64,000 bases of DNA. It comes from Plantactinospora endophytica (GTDB lineage: Bacteria; Actinomycetota; Actinomycetes; Mycobacteriales; Micromonosporaceae). Position 1 is the stretch's first letter. Every line of letters starts with the position of its first letter. The translations under genes were made by a program, and so were the position numbers. Positions 16,175 to 25,153 of this stretch are shown here, piece after piece. Under the pieces are notes generated by a model. It searched no databases and was not told the DNA's origin. It was given only the letters and a program-made list of their open reading frames with translations. Location: contig NZ_BONW01000028.1 in the NCBI RefSeq assembly GCF_016862915.1, positions 124,001-188,000 on the forward strand, read 5' to 3'.

Positions 16175-17689
16175 ATGCTGACCGATGAGTCCTTCCACCC
16201 GTACGTCGTACCGCCGGACCCGGTGGACGAGGCGCCGACCATACCGGTCCGGGTGGTCAGCCGGGCTCTGCGCGGCCACGAACCGGTCCGGCTCTACGCC
16301 GAACTGGTCGACCGGTTCGGCCCGGACGAGGTGTTCCTGGTGGAGAGCCTGGCCGGCCCGGAGCGGGAGCGGCGCGGCGCGACCGTCGGCTGGGGCCGGC
16401 TCGCCGCCGTCCGGCTGTACGCCGACCGGGTGGAGCTGGACGGCGTACCCGCACTCCGCCCACGACTTGCCCGGCTCGCGGCCGACGCCGGTCTACGTCC
16501 CGCCGCCGGGCTGTGGTGGTTCGACCGGCCGGAGTCGGTGTGGGAACTGCTGCGCGGAGTACAGCGCCTCTTCGACGTCCGGACCGACCTGCCCGGAACC
16601 GGGTACGCGTTCGGCTTCCTGCTCACCGTCGGCTACGAGGCGGCCTGGCACATGGAGCGGTTGCCGGACCGCCGGGTCGGCGACGACTCCGGACCGGACC
16701 TCGAACTGGTGCTGTTCCAGCACGCGGCGGTCTTCGACGCCGGGGGAGGAGCCCGGCACCAGCATGCCGAGAGCGACCTCTTCCCGCCCGCCGAGCGGCT
16801 GCCCGACGGCACGGCCCCGGGGACCGGGGTGGACGCCGTGCCGGCGGCACCGGATCCGCTGGAGGTGACCGACAACGTCGACCGTGCCACCTTCCTGAAC
16901 TGGGTGCGGCGGTGCCTGCGGCACATCGGGGTGGGTGACGTCTACCAGATCCAGGTGGGCCACCGGATCGACGTGCGGAGCGCGCTGACCCCGCTGGACG
17001 TGTACCGCCGACTCCGCTGGCGCAACCCCTCCCCGCACATGTACCTGGTCCCGCACGGCGGCCGTACGTTGATCGGGGCCAGCCCGGAGCTGCTGTTCCG
17101 GATCGAGGGAGAGACGGTGCTGATGCGGCCGATCGCCGGCACCACCCGGCGGGACGGCAGCCCGGCCGACGAGGAGCGGGTGCGGGCCCTGCGCGACAGC
17201 ACCAAGGAGCAGGCCGAGCACATCATGCTGGTGGACCTCTGCCGCAACGACGTCAGCCGGGTCGCCAGCCCGCACAGCCTCGCCGTCGACCGGCTGATGA
17301 CCGTGGAGACGTTCTCCCACGTCTTCCACCTTGTCTCCACCGTCTCGGCCCGGCTGGCTCCGGAGGCCGACGTCTGGAGCACCCTGCGGGCGACCTTCCC
17401 CGCCGGCACCATGACCGGCGCCCCGAAGGTCCGGGCGATGGAACTCATCGCCGAGACCGAGCACGACGAGCGCGGCATGTACGCCGGCGCGGTCGGCCTG
17501 GTCGACGCCCGGGGCTGGAGCGAACTCGCGCTCTGCATCCGGACGGTGATCTTCGACGGTGTCCGGTACTCCGCACAGAGTTCCGCCGGGGTGGTGGCGC
17601 TCTCCGAACCGGACGGGGAGTGGGCGGAGACGCTGGCGAAACTTGGTTCTGCCTACTGGGCCCTGACCGACCGGGAGCTTGTGCCGTGA
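16175..17689 (+). CDS. trpE: Anthranilate synthase component I
   Basis: The 504-residue chorismate-binding enzyme makes anthranilate from chorismate, using ammonia from its glutaminase partner. The C-terminal catalytic domain shows GDVYQIQVGHR, LIGASPELLFR, RPIAGTTRR, HIMLVDLCRNDVSRV, HVFHLVSTV, FPAGTMTGAPKVRAMELI and the final YSAQSSAGVV. The PIAGT motif, with Ala rather than Lys, favours anthranilate synthase over aminodeoxychorismate synthase. ATG 16175 follows a GGGGG tract. The stop overlaps the trpG start by four bases (GTGA), so the two subunits are co-translated. It stands outside a normal trp operon, next to cluster genes, suggesting dedicated anthranilate supply. Confidence 0.92.
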   Translation: MLTDESFHPYVVPPDPVDEAPTIPVRVVSRALRGHEPVRLYAELVDRFGPDEVFLVESLAGPERERRGATVGWGRLAAVRLYADRVELDGVPALRPRLARLAADAGLRPAAGLWWFDRPESVWELLRGVQRLFDVRTDLPGTGYAFGFLLTVGYEAAWHMERLPDRRVGDDSGPDLELVLFQHAAVFDAGGGARHQHAESDLFPPAERLPDGTAPGTGVDAVPAAPDPLEVTDNVDRATFLNWVRRCLRHIGVGDVYQIQVGHRIDVRSALTPLDVYRRLRWRNPSPHMYLVPHGGRTLIGASPELLFRIEGETVLMRPIAGTTRRDGSPADEERVRALRDSTKEQAEHIMLVDLCRNDVSRVASPHSLAVDRLMTVETFSHVFHLVSTVSARLAPEADVWSTLRATFPAGTMTGAPKVRAMELIAETEHDERGMYAGAVGLVDARGWSELALCIRTVIFDGVRYSAQSSAGVVALSEPDGEWAETLAKLGSAYWALTDRELVP

Positions 17690-18261
17690 ACGTCCTGCTG
17701 GTCGACGCGTACGACAGCTTCGTGCACATCATCCGCCAGTACCTGCGCGACCTCGGGGTGGCGGTGGAGACCGTCCGGTCCGGTACGGTGCCGGCGCCGG
17801 ACCTGCTGGCCCGGGCACCCGACGCGGTGGTGCTCGGCCCCGGGCCGGGCCATCCGGCCGAGTCCGGGCACATCGAGCTGGTCCGGCTCTTCGCCGGTCG
17901 GGCGCCGATCCTCGGCGTCTGCCTCGGCCACCAGGCGGTCGCCCTCGCCTTCGGCGGGCAGATCCGGATCGCCGACCGGCTCATGCACGGCCGCACCAGC
18001 CCGGTCCGGCACGACGGCCGGGGCGTCTTCCGGGGGCTGGCGCCGGAACTGGTGGCGACCCGGTACCACTCGCTGGTGGTCGAGGAGCCGGTGCCGGACC
18101 CGCTGGAGGTGACCGCGCACTCGGCCGACGACGGCTACGTGATGGGCCTGCGCCACCGGCACCTGCCGATCGAGGGAGTGCAGTTCCATCCGGAGAGCAT
18201 CACCACGGCCGGTGGAATGCGGCTGCTGGCCAACTTCCTCGACGCGCCGGTACCGGTCTGA
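17686..18261 (+). CDS. trpG: Anthranilate synthase glutamine amidotransferase component
   Basis: The 191-residue class I glutamine amidotransferase releases ammonia from glutamine for TrpE. It opens with VLLVDAYDSFVHIIRQYL and carries nucleophile Cys79 in ILGVCLGHQ, the HGRTSPV segment, and the His168/Glu170 pair in VQFHPES. GTG 17686 overlaps the trpE stop (GTGA). PabA proteins look alike, but pairing with a PIAGT-type component I supports TrpG. The frame runs further upstream inside trpE and that part is ignored. Confidence 0.92.
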   Translation: MNVLLVDAYDSFVHIIRQYLRDLGVAVETVRSGTVPAPDLLARAPDAVVLGPGPGHPAESGHIELVRLFAGRAPILGVCLGHQAVALAFGGQIRIADRLMHGRTSPVRHDGRGVFRGLAPELVATRYHSLVVEEPVPDPLEVTAHSADDGYVMGLRHRHLPIEGVQFHPESITTAGGMRLLANFLDAPVPV

Positions 18262-18336
18262 GCCGACCGGCGGTGGGCCGACCCTCGCCGCCCGGCGACA
18301 GCGGAGTGCCGGCCCGGCGGGACGGGGCGGCGTGGT

Positions 18337-19767
18337 TCACGCGGTACGTCGCAGCGGCGCTGCCCCGGGCTGCTCCCGCAGCGCCTCCTCGATGGCGCGC
18401 ATGGCCTCGAAGAGACCGGACCGGGGCAGCCCGGCGTAGCCGACGACCAGCGCCGGGGCCTCCGGCGGTCGCCGGAAGGCGAAGTGCCGGGCGCCGAGGA
18501 CGGAGACTCCCCGCCACCGGGCGGCGGTGACCAGACTGGCCTCGTCGACATGCCCGGGCAGCCGCAGGTACACGTTCGGGCCGGCGGTGCCGAGCAGCCG
18601 TGCCTGCGGGAGGTGCCGGTGCACCGCCTGGCGCAGCGCGGTGCGCCGGGCCCGCCACCGGTCGCGGGTCCGTCGGGTGTGCCGGTCGAACAGGCCGCTG
18701 CCGAGGAACTCGGCGAACGCCAACTGGGTCAGGTTGTCGGCGGCGAAATCCCACTCGGCCCCGACCTGGCGTACCGCCGGAAGCAGCCCGGGAGGTACGC
18801 ACATCCAGCCCAGTCGCAGACTCGGTCCGAGTACGCCGCTGGCGGTGCCGGCGTAGGCCACCCGCAGCGGGTCGGCCCGTTGCAGGGCCAGGGGACGCCG
18901 TCCCGTCTCCAGCCACAGGTCGCCGTCGCGGTCGAGTTCGATCACCCAACCGTCGGTCTCCTGTGCCCACCGCAGCAGTCGGGCGCGTCGCTCCTCGCTC
19001 ATCGTCACGCCGGTCGGGAAGTGGTGCCCGGGGTTGACCAGTACCGCCCGGACGTCGCTGCCGGCCAGTGCCCGGGCATCGGCGCCGTACCGGTCCACCG
19101 GCAGGGCGTACGTCCGCAGTCCGGCCCCGGCGAGGATCCGGCGGTGCCACGGGTCGCAGGGATCCTCCACCGCGACGGTGCCGTGGCCGAGCCGGCGCAG
19201 CGCGGTGGCCAGCAGCCGCAACGCCGCAGGATAGCCGGCGGTGACGACCGTACCCGCCGGCTCGACCCGGGCACCTGCCGTCCGCCCCAGGTAGCTGGCG
19301 AGTTCGGCGCGCAGCCCCGGCGCGCCGACCAGCAGCGGCCGGTCCAGGTCGGTCCGGCCGACGGCCCGGACGGCGCGCTGGTAGGCGGTCAGCCAGTCGC
19401 GGTGCGGAAAGTCGACCCCGATACCCGCGCACGGGCGGAGGTCCAGTCGGACGCCGCCGTCGAGCGGCGGATCGGTCGGGATGTCGGGGGGCGGGGAGAC
19501 CGTCGGGGCCTGCGGCAGGTGCCGGGCCACCCGGGTGCCGGAGCCGCGTACCGCGTCCAGGTAGCCCTCCGCGATCAGCCGGTCGTACGCCTCCACCACC
19601 ACGCTGCGCGAGACGCCGAGGTCGGTGGCGAGCTGGCGGCTCGACGGCAGCCGGGCGCCCGGGTGCAGGACACCCTCGACGACGTCCCGGCGGATCGCGT
19701 CGTGGATCTGCACGGTCAGCGGTCCGCCGCGCAGCCGGTCGACCCGGATGGAGAGCCACCAGGCCAT
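18337..19767 (-). CDS. MocR/PdxR-type GntR regulator with degenerate aminotransferase domain
   Basis: About 476 residues. The N-terminal GntR winged helix shows PLTVQIHDAIRRDVVEGVL, RLPSSRQLATDLGVSRS and EAYDRLIAEGYL. A fold-type I aminotransferase domain follows (NPGHHFPTGVTMSEERR, SLRLGW). MocR proteins normally bind PLP through a lysine in a GT-x-SK-x-L-x-PSLRLG context. Here that stretch reads GTASGVLGPSLRLG, with Gly311 in the Lys position, so a Schiff-base-bound cofactor is unlikely. It sits between trpG and divergent trpD and probably controls trpD or the cluster. ATG 19767 fits the family start; GTG 19833 would add 22 residues. Confidence 0.88.
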   Translation of the reverse strand: MAWWLSIRVDRLRGGPLTVQIHDAIRRDVVEGVLHPGARLPSSRQLATDLGVSRSVVVEAYDRLIAEGYLDAVRGSGTRVARHLPQAPTVSPPPDIPTDPPLDGGVRLDLRPCAGIGVDFPHRDWLTAYQRAVRAVGRTDLDRPLLVGAPGLRAELASYLGRTAGARVEPAGTVVTAGYPAALRLLATALRRLGHGTVAVEDPCDPWHRRILAGAGLRTYALPVDRYGADARALAGSDVRAVLVNPGHHFPTGVTMSEERRARLLRWAQETDGWVIELDRDGDLWLETGRRPLALQRADPLRVAYAGTASGVLGPSLRLGWMCVPPGLLPAVRQVGAEWDFAADNLTQLAFAEFLGSGLFDRHTRRTRDRWRARRTALRQAVHRHLPQARLLGTAGPNVYLRLPGHVDEASLVTAARWRGVSVLGARHFAFRRPPEAPALVVGYAGLPRSGLFEAMRAIEEALREQPGAAPLRRTA

Positions 19768-19808
19768 CGGGTCACCCGCCGCCGGACCGGGGGCGAAGTG
19801 GACCGTTC

Positions 19809-19848
19809 CGGTGCGGCCCGGGTGGTCTGGCACCCCGGGTCCGCACCG
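19809..19848. promoter_or_regulatory. Inverted repeat upstream of trpD (candidate MocR operator)
   Basis: CGGTGCGG (19809-19816) and CCGCACCG (19841-19848) are perfect inverted copies 24 bp apart, 35 bp before the trpD start and next to the regulator start. MocR proteins bind paired sites in such positions. In this GC-rich DNA chance is not excluded. Confidence 0.3.
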
Positions 19849-19883
19849 TCGACAGTGGGCTACGGGACCTGAGGAGGAGCCGG

Positions 19884-20936
19884 ATGGACACTGTGGACCG
19901 GAACTGGCCGGAACTGTTGACCACGCTGCTGCGCCGGGAGGATCTGGGCGCCGACGACACCGCCTGGGTGATGGACCAGGTGATGCGGGGCCGCGCGACG
20001 GACGCCTGCCTGGCCGGTTTCCTCGTCGCGCTGCGGGCCAAGGGCGTCACCGTACCCGAACTGACCGGCCTGCTGCGGGCGATGCGGGAGCACGCGCTGA
20101 CCGTCGAGGTACCCGGCGACGCCGTCGACATCGTCGGCACCGGTGGGGACGGGGCGCACACCGTCAACATCTCGACGATGGCGGCGATCGTGGCGGCTGC
20201 CGCCGGGGTACGGGTGGTCAAGCACGGCAACCGCTCGGTCTCGTCCCGGTCCGGCTCGGCGGACCTGCTGGAACGTCTCGGCCTGCCGCTGCGGCTGACC
20301 CCGGCGCAGATCGCCGAGCTGGTCCAGGAGGTGGGCATCGCGTTCTGCTTCGCGCCGGTCTTCCATCCCGCGATGCGGCACGCCGCGCCGGTACGGCGGG
20401 AGCTGGGTACGCCGACCGTGTTCAACCTGCTCGGACCGCTGGCGAACCCCGCCGCGCCCAGCGGGTACGCGATCGGTGTGGCCGACCCCGAGGCGGCACC
20501 GCTGGTCGCCGGGGTGCTCGCCGAGCGGGGCGTGCCGGCCCTGGTGTTCCGGGGCGACGACGGGCTCGACGAGCTGACCGTCACCACCACCTCCCGGGTC
20601 TGGTCCGTGCACGCCGGACAGGTCCGGCAGGAGGTCTTCGACCCGCGCGACCTCGGCCTGCCGTACTCCCCGCTGGCGGCGTTGCGCACCGACGGGCCGG
20701 AGCACAGTGCCGAGGTGGCCCGCGAGGTGCTGGCCGGCGTGCGGGGCCCGGTACGGGACGCCGTCCTGCTCTCCGCCGCCGCCGGCATCGCGGTACGGCA
20801 CCGGCCGGAGTTGCCGGTCACCGAGCGGCTGGCCGACGGGCTGGGCCGGGCGGCGGAGGCGATCGACTCCGGCCGGGGCGAGGCGCTGCTCCAGCGCTGG
20901 GTCGAGATCGCGGGCAAGCTCACCGCCGAGGAGTGA
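19884..20936 (+). CDS. trpD: Anthranilate phosphoribosyltransferase
   Basis: The 350-residue enzyme joins anthranilate to PRPP, giving phosphoribosylanthranilate. Signature elements are DIVGTGGDG (PRPP loop), NISTMAAI, KHGNRSVSSRSGSADLLE, FAPVFHPAMRHAAPVRRELG and FNLLGPLANPA. ATG 19884 has GGAGGAG seven bases upstream. It is a single plus-strand gene divergent from the MocR gene and convergent with trpC. Together with trpE, trpG and trpC it rebuilds part of the tryptophan route inside the cluster; trpF, trpB and trpA are absent here. Confidence 0.93.
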   Translation: MDTVDRNWPELLTTLLRREDLGADDTAWVMDQVMRGRATDACLAGFLVALRAKGVTVPELTGLLRAMREHALTVEVPGDAVDIVGTGGDGAHTVNISTMAAIVAAAAGVRVVKHGNRSVSSRSGSADLLERLGLPLRLTPAQIAELVQEVGIAFCFAPVFHPAMRHAAPVRRELGTPTVFNLLGPLANPAAPSGYAIGVADPEAAPLVAGVLAERGVPALVFRGDDGLDELTVTTTSRVWSVHAGQVRQEVFDPRDLGLPYSPLAALRTDGPEHSAEVAREVLAGVRGPVRDAVLLSAAAGIAVRHRPELPVTERLADGLGRAAEAIDSGRGEALLQRWVEIAGKLTAEE

Positions 20937-21063
20937 GCGGGCCGGCTCTCCCCGCCGCCGTGGCGGGACCGGGCCGGGGCGGACCGGCTCGGGGCCGGCG
21001 GCGTGCCGACCGGGGTGGCCCGGCCGGCACCGCGCCCGGCGAGTTTCCGGTGCAGCGGCGTCA

Positions 21064-21885
21064 TCAGCGAGCCTCCGTCGCTGCGGCGGCGGCCAGTGCG
21101 GCCACCGCCGCCGCCGGGTCCGGGCTGGTCACCACGGCCTCGCCGACCAGCACCGCGTCCGCCCCGGCCGCCCGGTACGCCGCCGCGTCGGCCGGCCCGC
21201 GTATCCCCGACTCGGCGACCCGGACGACGTCCGGCGGTATCCCGGCCGCCAGGGCGGCGAACGCCGCCATGTCGATGCGCAGGGTCCGCAGGTCCCGGGC
21301 GTTGACGCCGACCAGCCGGGCGCCGGCCTCCACCGCCCGAGTCACCTCGGCCTGGTCGTGCGCCTCGACCAGCGCCGTCATGCCGAGCGAGTGCACCTGG
21401 CCGAGCAACGAGCGCAGGGTCGGCGCGTCCAGCGCGGCGACGATCAGCAGTACCAGGTCGGCGCCCAGCGCCCGGGCCTCCCACACCTGGTAGGGGTCGA
21501 CCACGAAGTCCTTGCGCAGCACCGGAACCTCCACCGCCGTCCGGACCGCCGTCAGGTCGGCCGGGGAGCCGGCGAACCAGTTCGGCTCGGTCAGCACGCT
21601 GATCGCGGCGGCGCCACCGGCGACGTACCGGCCGGCGAGCGCCCCCGGATCCGGGATCGGGGCCAGCGGGCCCTTCGCCGGGCTGCGCCGCTTCACCTCC
21701 GCGATCACCCGCAACCCGTCGCCGCGCAGCGCGGGTAGCGCGTCCCGGGGTGGTGGCGCGGCGGCGGCCCGCGCCTCGACCTGGGAGAACGGTACGGTCG
21801 TCATCCGCAGGGCCAGCTCCCGCCGGACGTCGGCGACGATCCTGGCCAGCACGCTCTCCCCGCCGGGACGGGTGGTCACGGTCAT
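21064..21885 (-). CDS. trpC: Indole-3-glycerol-phosphate synthase
   Basis: The 273-residue TIM barrel converts carboxyphenylamino-deoxyribulose phosphate to indole-3-glycerol phosphate. Key segments are [16 protein letters not shown] with the catalytic Lys, [52 protein letters not shown] and [11 protein letters not shown] 21885 overlaps the stop of the upstream DsbA-family gene (ATGA). It is the last gene of the long minus-strand operon that begins at 32327, so it should be expressed with the tailoring enzymes. Confidence 0.93.
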   Translation of the reverse strand: MTVTTRPGGESVLARIVADVRRELALRMTTVPFSQVEARAAAAPPPRDALPALRGDGLRVIAEVKRRSPAKGPLAPIPDPGALAGRYVAGGAAAISVLTEPNWFAGSPADLTAVRTAVEVPVLRKDFVVDPYQVWEARALGADLVLLIVAALDAPTLRSLLGQVHSLGMTALVEAHDQAEVTRAVEAGARLVGVNARDLRTLRIDMAAFAALAAGIPPDVVRVAESGIRGPADAAAYRAAGADAVLVGEAVVTSPDPAAAVAALAAAAATEAR

Positions 21886-22517
21886 CCCCGGTTCCCTTCC
21901 GACACCTGCCGCAGGGCCGTCAGCAGGCGGTCCCGGTCGTGTACGTCGGTCAGCCGCACCGTCCCGTCGAGGACGAAGTACGGCACCCGGGAGGTCTCCT
22001 CGCGGCCCCGGCGTACCAGTTCGCGGACCTCGGCCACCCCCTCGTCCCCATCGAGGAACCGGGACACCCGGGCCGGGTCCAGCCCGGCCCGCTCCGCCCG
22101 CTCGACCAGCACCTTCGGCGCGGAGATGTCGACGGCGTCGGTGAAGTAGCCGGCGAAGAGCAGCTCTTCCAACTCGCCCTGCACCGCACCGTCCGCCTCC
22201 CGCCCGGCCAGCCAGAGCAGGCGGTGCGCGGCCAGGGTGTTGACCGCGTACCCGGCGTCGTTGGCGAAGCGCATGCCGAGCCGCTCGCCGTGCCGGGTCA
22301 CCTCGTCGCTCATCCGGCGCGCCACGTCGGCGCCGTACTTGCCGGCCAGCCAGTGCAGCATTGGCATCGGTTCGGCCGGCAGCTCCCCGTCGATCTGGTA
22401 CGGGTGGCGGACGACCCGCACCCGTGGATCGGCGAGGTCGGTCAGAGCCGCCTCGAACTGCCGCTTGGCGATGTAGCACCAGGGGCAGGACACGTCCAGG
22501 TAGACGTCCACTCTCAC
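21882..22517 (-). CDS. DsbA-family oxidoreductase, FrnE-like
   Basis: The 211-residue protein has a thioredoxin fold with an inserted helical domain. CPWC at 11-14 follows the first strand ([10 protein letters not shown]), and a cis-Pro region ([10 protein letters not shown]) lies near the end. There is no signal peptide, so it acts in the cytoplasm like FrnE proteins, first named from the frenolicin cluster and thought to be disulfide isomerases or glutathione-transferase-like enzymes. It overlaps trpC (ATGA) and the upstream monooxygenase gene by four bases each. Its part in the pathway is unknown; thiol redox or a cofactor-free isomerisation are options. Confidence 0.9.
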   Translation of the reverse strand: MRVDVYLDVSCPWCYIAKRQFEAALTDLADPRVRVVRHPYQIDGELPAEPMPMLHWLAGKYGADVARRMSDEVTRHGERLGMRFANDAGYAVNTLAAHRLLWLAGREADGAVQGELEELLFAGYFTDAVDISAPKVLVERAERAGLDPARVSRFLDGDEGVAEVRELVRRGREETSRVPYFVLDGTVRLTDVHDRDRLLTALRQVSEGNRG

Positions 22518-23827
22518 CGGGGCACCTCCTCGCTCGGTGCCGGCACCCCGTACGAGGGCCGGCCGTTCACCGTCTGCACGTCGAAACCGGCGGTCCGGGC
22601 GTACCGCTGGGAGATCTCCGCCAGCTCCTCGGCCGGGACGACGTCGTGGATGTGCCGGAAGCCGTCCGGCGCCCGCTCTGCCGCCAGGTTGATCACAACC
22701 TCCGGGCCCATCTGCCGGTTATTGCGCTGCAATTCGGTGGTGACCGGCCGGCGGTCCCGCTCGTACGCCGCCAGCGCGGCGTCCAGCTCGTCCCCGACCC
22801 CGCCGGCCGGGGCCCGCCGGGCCAGCCCCGCCAGGTGGTACGCCAACACCCGTGCGTCCACGATGGACTGGGTGGCGCCGTTGGAGCCCATCGGGTACAT
22901 CGCGTGCGCCGCGTCGCCGAGCAGGGTCACCGCGCCGAACGTCCAGCGGGGCAACGGTTCCCGGTCCACCATCGGGTACACCAGCGCCTCGTCGCCGCCG
23001 CGCACCAGCCCGGGCACGTCCAGCCAGTCGAACCGCAGGTCCGCGAAGTCCGGCAGGAACGTCTCCGGGTCCACCGGGCGGTTCCAGTCCGCCCGGTCCA
23101 GCCGCTCGTCGGTCCGGGCCGGCCGGGCCACCGCCCAGTTCACCAGGACCCGGCCGTCCGGACGCGGCGGGGTCATCGGGTACGCGACCACCCGGCGACC
23201 CAGGTCACCAGCGATGATCATCGTCCGTCCGTCGAGGAACGGTGGCGACCAGGTGGCGCCCCGCCAGACCAGCAGCCCGTTCCACGGCGGTGGCCCCTCC
23301 TCCGGATAGAGCGCGGCGCGGACCGCCGAGTGGATGCCGTCCGCCCCCACCACCAGGTCCGCGTCGCACCGGCTGCCGCCACCGGCCGCCGGATGCTCCA
23401 GCAGCACCTCGACCCGCCGGTCGGGGCGGGTCTGCGCGTCCCGGACCCGGGCGTCGGTCACCACCGCCGCCGGGCCGAGTCGTTCCCGCACCGCGTCGAG
23501 CAGCACCTGCTGGAGGCGGCCCCGGTGGATCGAGAACTGCGGCCAGCGGTAGCCGGCGCCCAACCCGCGCGGCTCGTTCCAGACCAGCGAGCCGAACCGG
23601 TCGTAGTACGACAACTCGCCGGTCGGTACGCAGAGGTCGGCCAGCCGGTCGGCCAGGCCCAGTTCGGCCAGTTCCCGTACGGCGTTGGGCAGGATGTTCA
23701 GCCCGACGCCGAGCGGCTCGATCCGGGGCGCCGCCTCCAGCACCCGGATCCGCTCGAAGCCCACCGTCCGCAGGCTCAGCGCCAGGGTCAGCCCGCCGAT
23801 CCCGGCGCCGGCGATCAGGATATCCAC
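22514..23827 (-). CDS. FAD-dependent aromatic monooxygenase, PhzS-like (copy 1)
   Basis: The 437-residue class A flavoprotein monooxygenase uses NAD(P)H and O2 to hydroxylate an aromatic ring. It shows the FAD dinucleotide motif [15 protein letters not shown], the middle [14 protein letters not shown], and the second FAD motif [24 protein letters not shown]. The family resembles PhzS and salicylate/3-hydroxybenzoate hydroxylases. A second, clearly related copy is encoded at 31011-32327 in the same operon, so two hydroxylations of related substrates are likely. It overlaps the next gene by four bases and the upstream PrnB-like gene by 13. Confidence 0.92.
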   Translation of the reverse strand: MDILIAGAGIGGLTLALSLRTVGFERIRVLEAAPRIEPLGVGLNILPNAVRELAELGLADRLADLCVPTGELSYYDRFGSLVWNEPRGLGAGYRWPQFSIHRGRLQQVLLDAVRERLGPAAVVTDARVRDAQTRPDRRVEVLLEHPAAGGGSRCDADLVVGADGIHSAVRAALYPEEGPPPWNGLLVWRGATWSPPFLDGRTMIIAGDLGRRVVAYPMTPPRPDGRVLVNWAVARPARTDERLDRADWNRPVDPETFLPDFADLRFDWLDVPGLVRGGDEALVYPMVDREPLPRWTFGAVTLLGDAAHAMYPMGSNGATQSIVDARVLAYHLAGLARRAPAGGVGDELDAALAAYERDRRPVTTELQRNNRQMGPEVVINLAAERAPDGFRHIHDVVPAEELAEISQRYARTAGFDVQTVNGRPSYGVPAPSEEVPR

Positions 23828-25023
23828 GGCGTCCGCCCGTGCGTGCCGCGCTGGCGGGGCACCGTGGGGAACTCGCTGCCGTCCCCGCCGGTCCGGGGCC
23901 GGTTACCGGAGTGCGCGCCGGACCGCGACGGTGCCCGGTTCGGCGCGACCAGGCTGGCGTTGTGCCGGGTCAGGTCGATGATCTGGCGCAACAGGTCGAC
24001 GCTGGCACCGCCGCTGCCGACCGGGTACAGCCGCACGTCGACCTCGTACGCCTGCCGGGCGATGCCGAGGTGCCGGCCACGGAACACGATCACCGTACGC
24101 AGTACCCGGGCCAACGCCTCCGCCGAGCGGCGCAGTGCCGGGCTCTCCTGCCCCGGCCTGGCCCCGGCCGACCCGCCGTACGCCTCGACCAGCCGGCTCA
24201 CCAGTGAGCGTCGCCCGGTCCAGCGGTCGTAGTAGTCACGCCACCGGGGCAGGCTGTACGGGACCGAGTGCCGGATGAACTCCGTGTAGTCGCGGTCGCC
24301 CCGGTCGGAGGCCCAGACGACCTGGTCGGCCAACCAGAGCGGGACCTGTGCTGCGGCCGGCCCGAGCAGCACCCGGCCGTCGACGGTGATCTCCTCGAAG
24401 TACGGTCGCAGGTCGCGGGCGAAGAAGAGCGGGCTGACGTGCCGGACCACGAGGTCGATCGACTCCACCATCGCGCCGAGCCGGTCGTTGAGCCGGTCCG
24501 CGAGGTCCGCGAAGCGTGGCTCGGTCGGTTCGGTGTCGGAGAGGACGTCGCAGAGGTCCAGCGCGCCGCGCAGGTCGGGGAAGACGATCCGGACCGACTC
24601 CTGGAGGAAGTTCTCCTGGGGGTCGCCGAGGTACATCCGCTGCCGGTGCCCCGGTGGGTTCCACACCGTGTAGTGGTGCACGGTGTCCCGGGGCACCATG
24701 TCGGTGCGGCGGCCCAGTTCGTGCAGTACCGGTACCACGTCCGGCACCACGGTCGCCGGCTCGACCCCGTGCCGCTTCAGCGAGCCGAGGAACATGCCGA
24801 GGTCGCGCATGGCGGCGACACACTCGTCCATGGAGTACGTCGCCACCTCGTCGGTGCCGGGCACCAGGGCCCGTAGGGCGGCGGTGATCGCCGGTACGTC
24901 GGCATGCCGGTTCATGGCACGCAGGTGCTGGCAGGCCGCGTCGGCGGTCAACGGGTCGAGGGTGCGCACGTTCTCGATGCGCGCCAGGCTGGACAGGTCG
25001 GACAACAGGCTCGCAGACATCAT
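23815..25023 (-). CDS. PrnB-family heme protein (tryptophan dioxygenase superfamily)
   Basis: The 402-residue protein resembles PrnB, the pyrrolnitrin enzyme that rearranges a tryptophan into an aminophenylpyrrole, and the wider tryptophan/indoleamine dioxygenase superfamily. Family-like segments are DTVHHYTVWNPPGHRQRMY, GDPQENFLQESVRIVFPDL and VESIDLVVRHVSPLFFARDL. The last ~45 residues are a variable Arg/Gly-rich tail that overlaps the next gene by 13 bp. The double ATG at 25023/25020 follows GAGGAAGAG. The neighbouring trp genes suggest that tryptophan or an indole is the substrate. No tryptophan halogenase is present, so the product should differ from pyrrolnitrin. Confidence 0.75.
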   Translation of the reverse strand: MMSASLLSDLSSLARIENVRTLDPLTADAACQHLRAMNRHADVPAITAALRALVPGTDEVATYSMDECVAAMRDLGMFLGSLKRHGVEPATVVPDVVPVLHELGRRTDMVPRDTVHHYTVWNPPGHRQRMYLGDPQENFLQESVRIVFPDLRGALDLCDVLSDTEPTEPRFADLADRLNDRLGAMVESIDLVVRHVSPLFFARDLRPYFEEITVDGRVLLGPAAAQVPLWLADQVVWASDRGDRDYTEFIRHSVPYSLPRWRDYYDRWTGRRSLVSRLVEAYGGSAGARPGQESPALRRSAEALARVLRTVIVFRGRHLGIARQAYEVDVRLYPVGSGGASVDLLRQIIDLTRHNASLVAPNRAPSRSGAHSGNRPRTGGDGSEFPTVPRQRGTHGRTPWIS

Positions 25024-25153
25024 CTCTTCCTCGTCGTTGTCGACGTACGGACGCAGGGCGGACGGACGCACGCCGTCGTTGGCGTGCGCCGTGGGTGCGT
25101 TCAGGGAAGTGCTGCCCTGTCGGGAAGGGGCGCGGTGGGAGGTCGGGCGGTGG

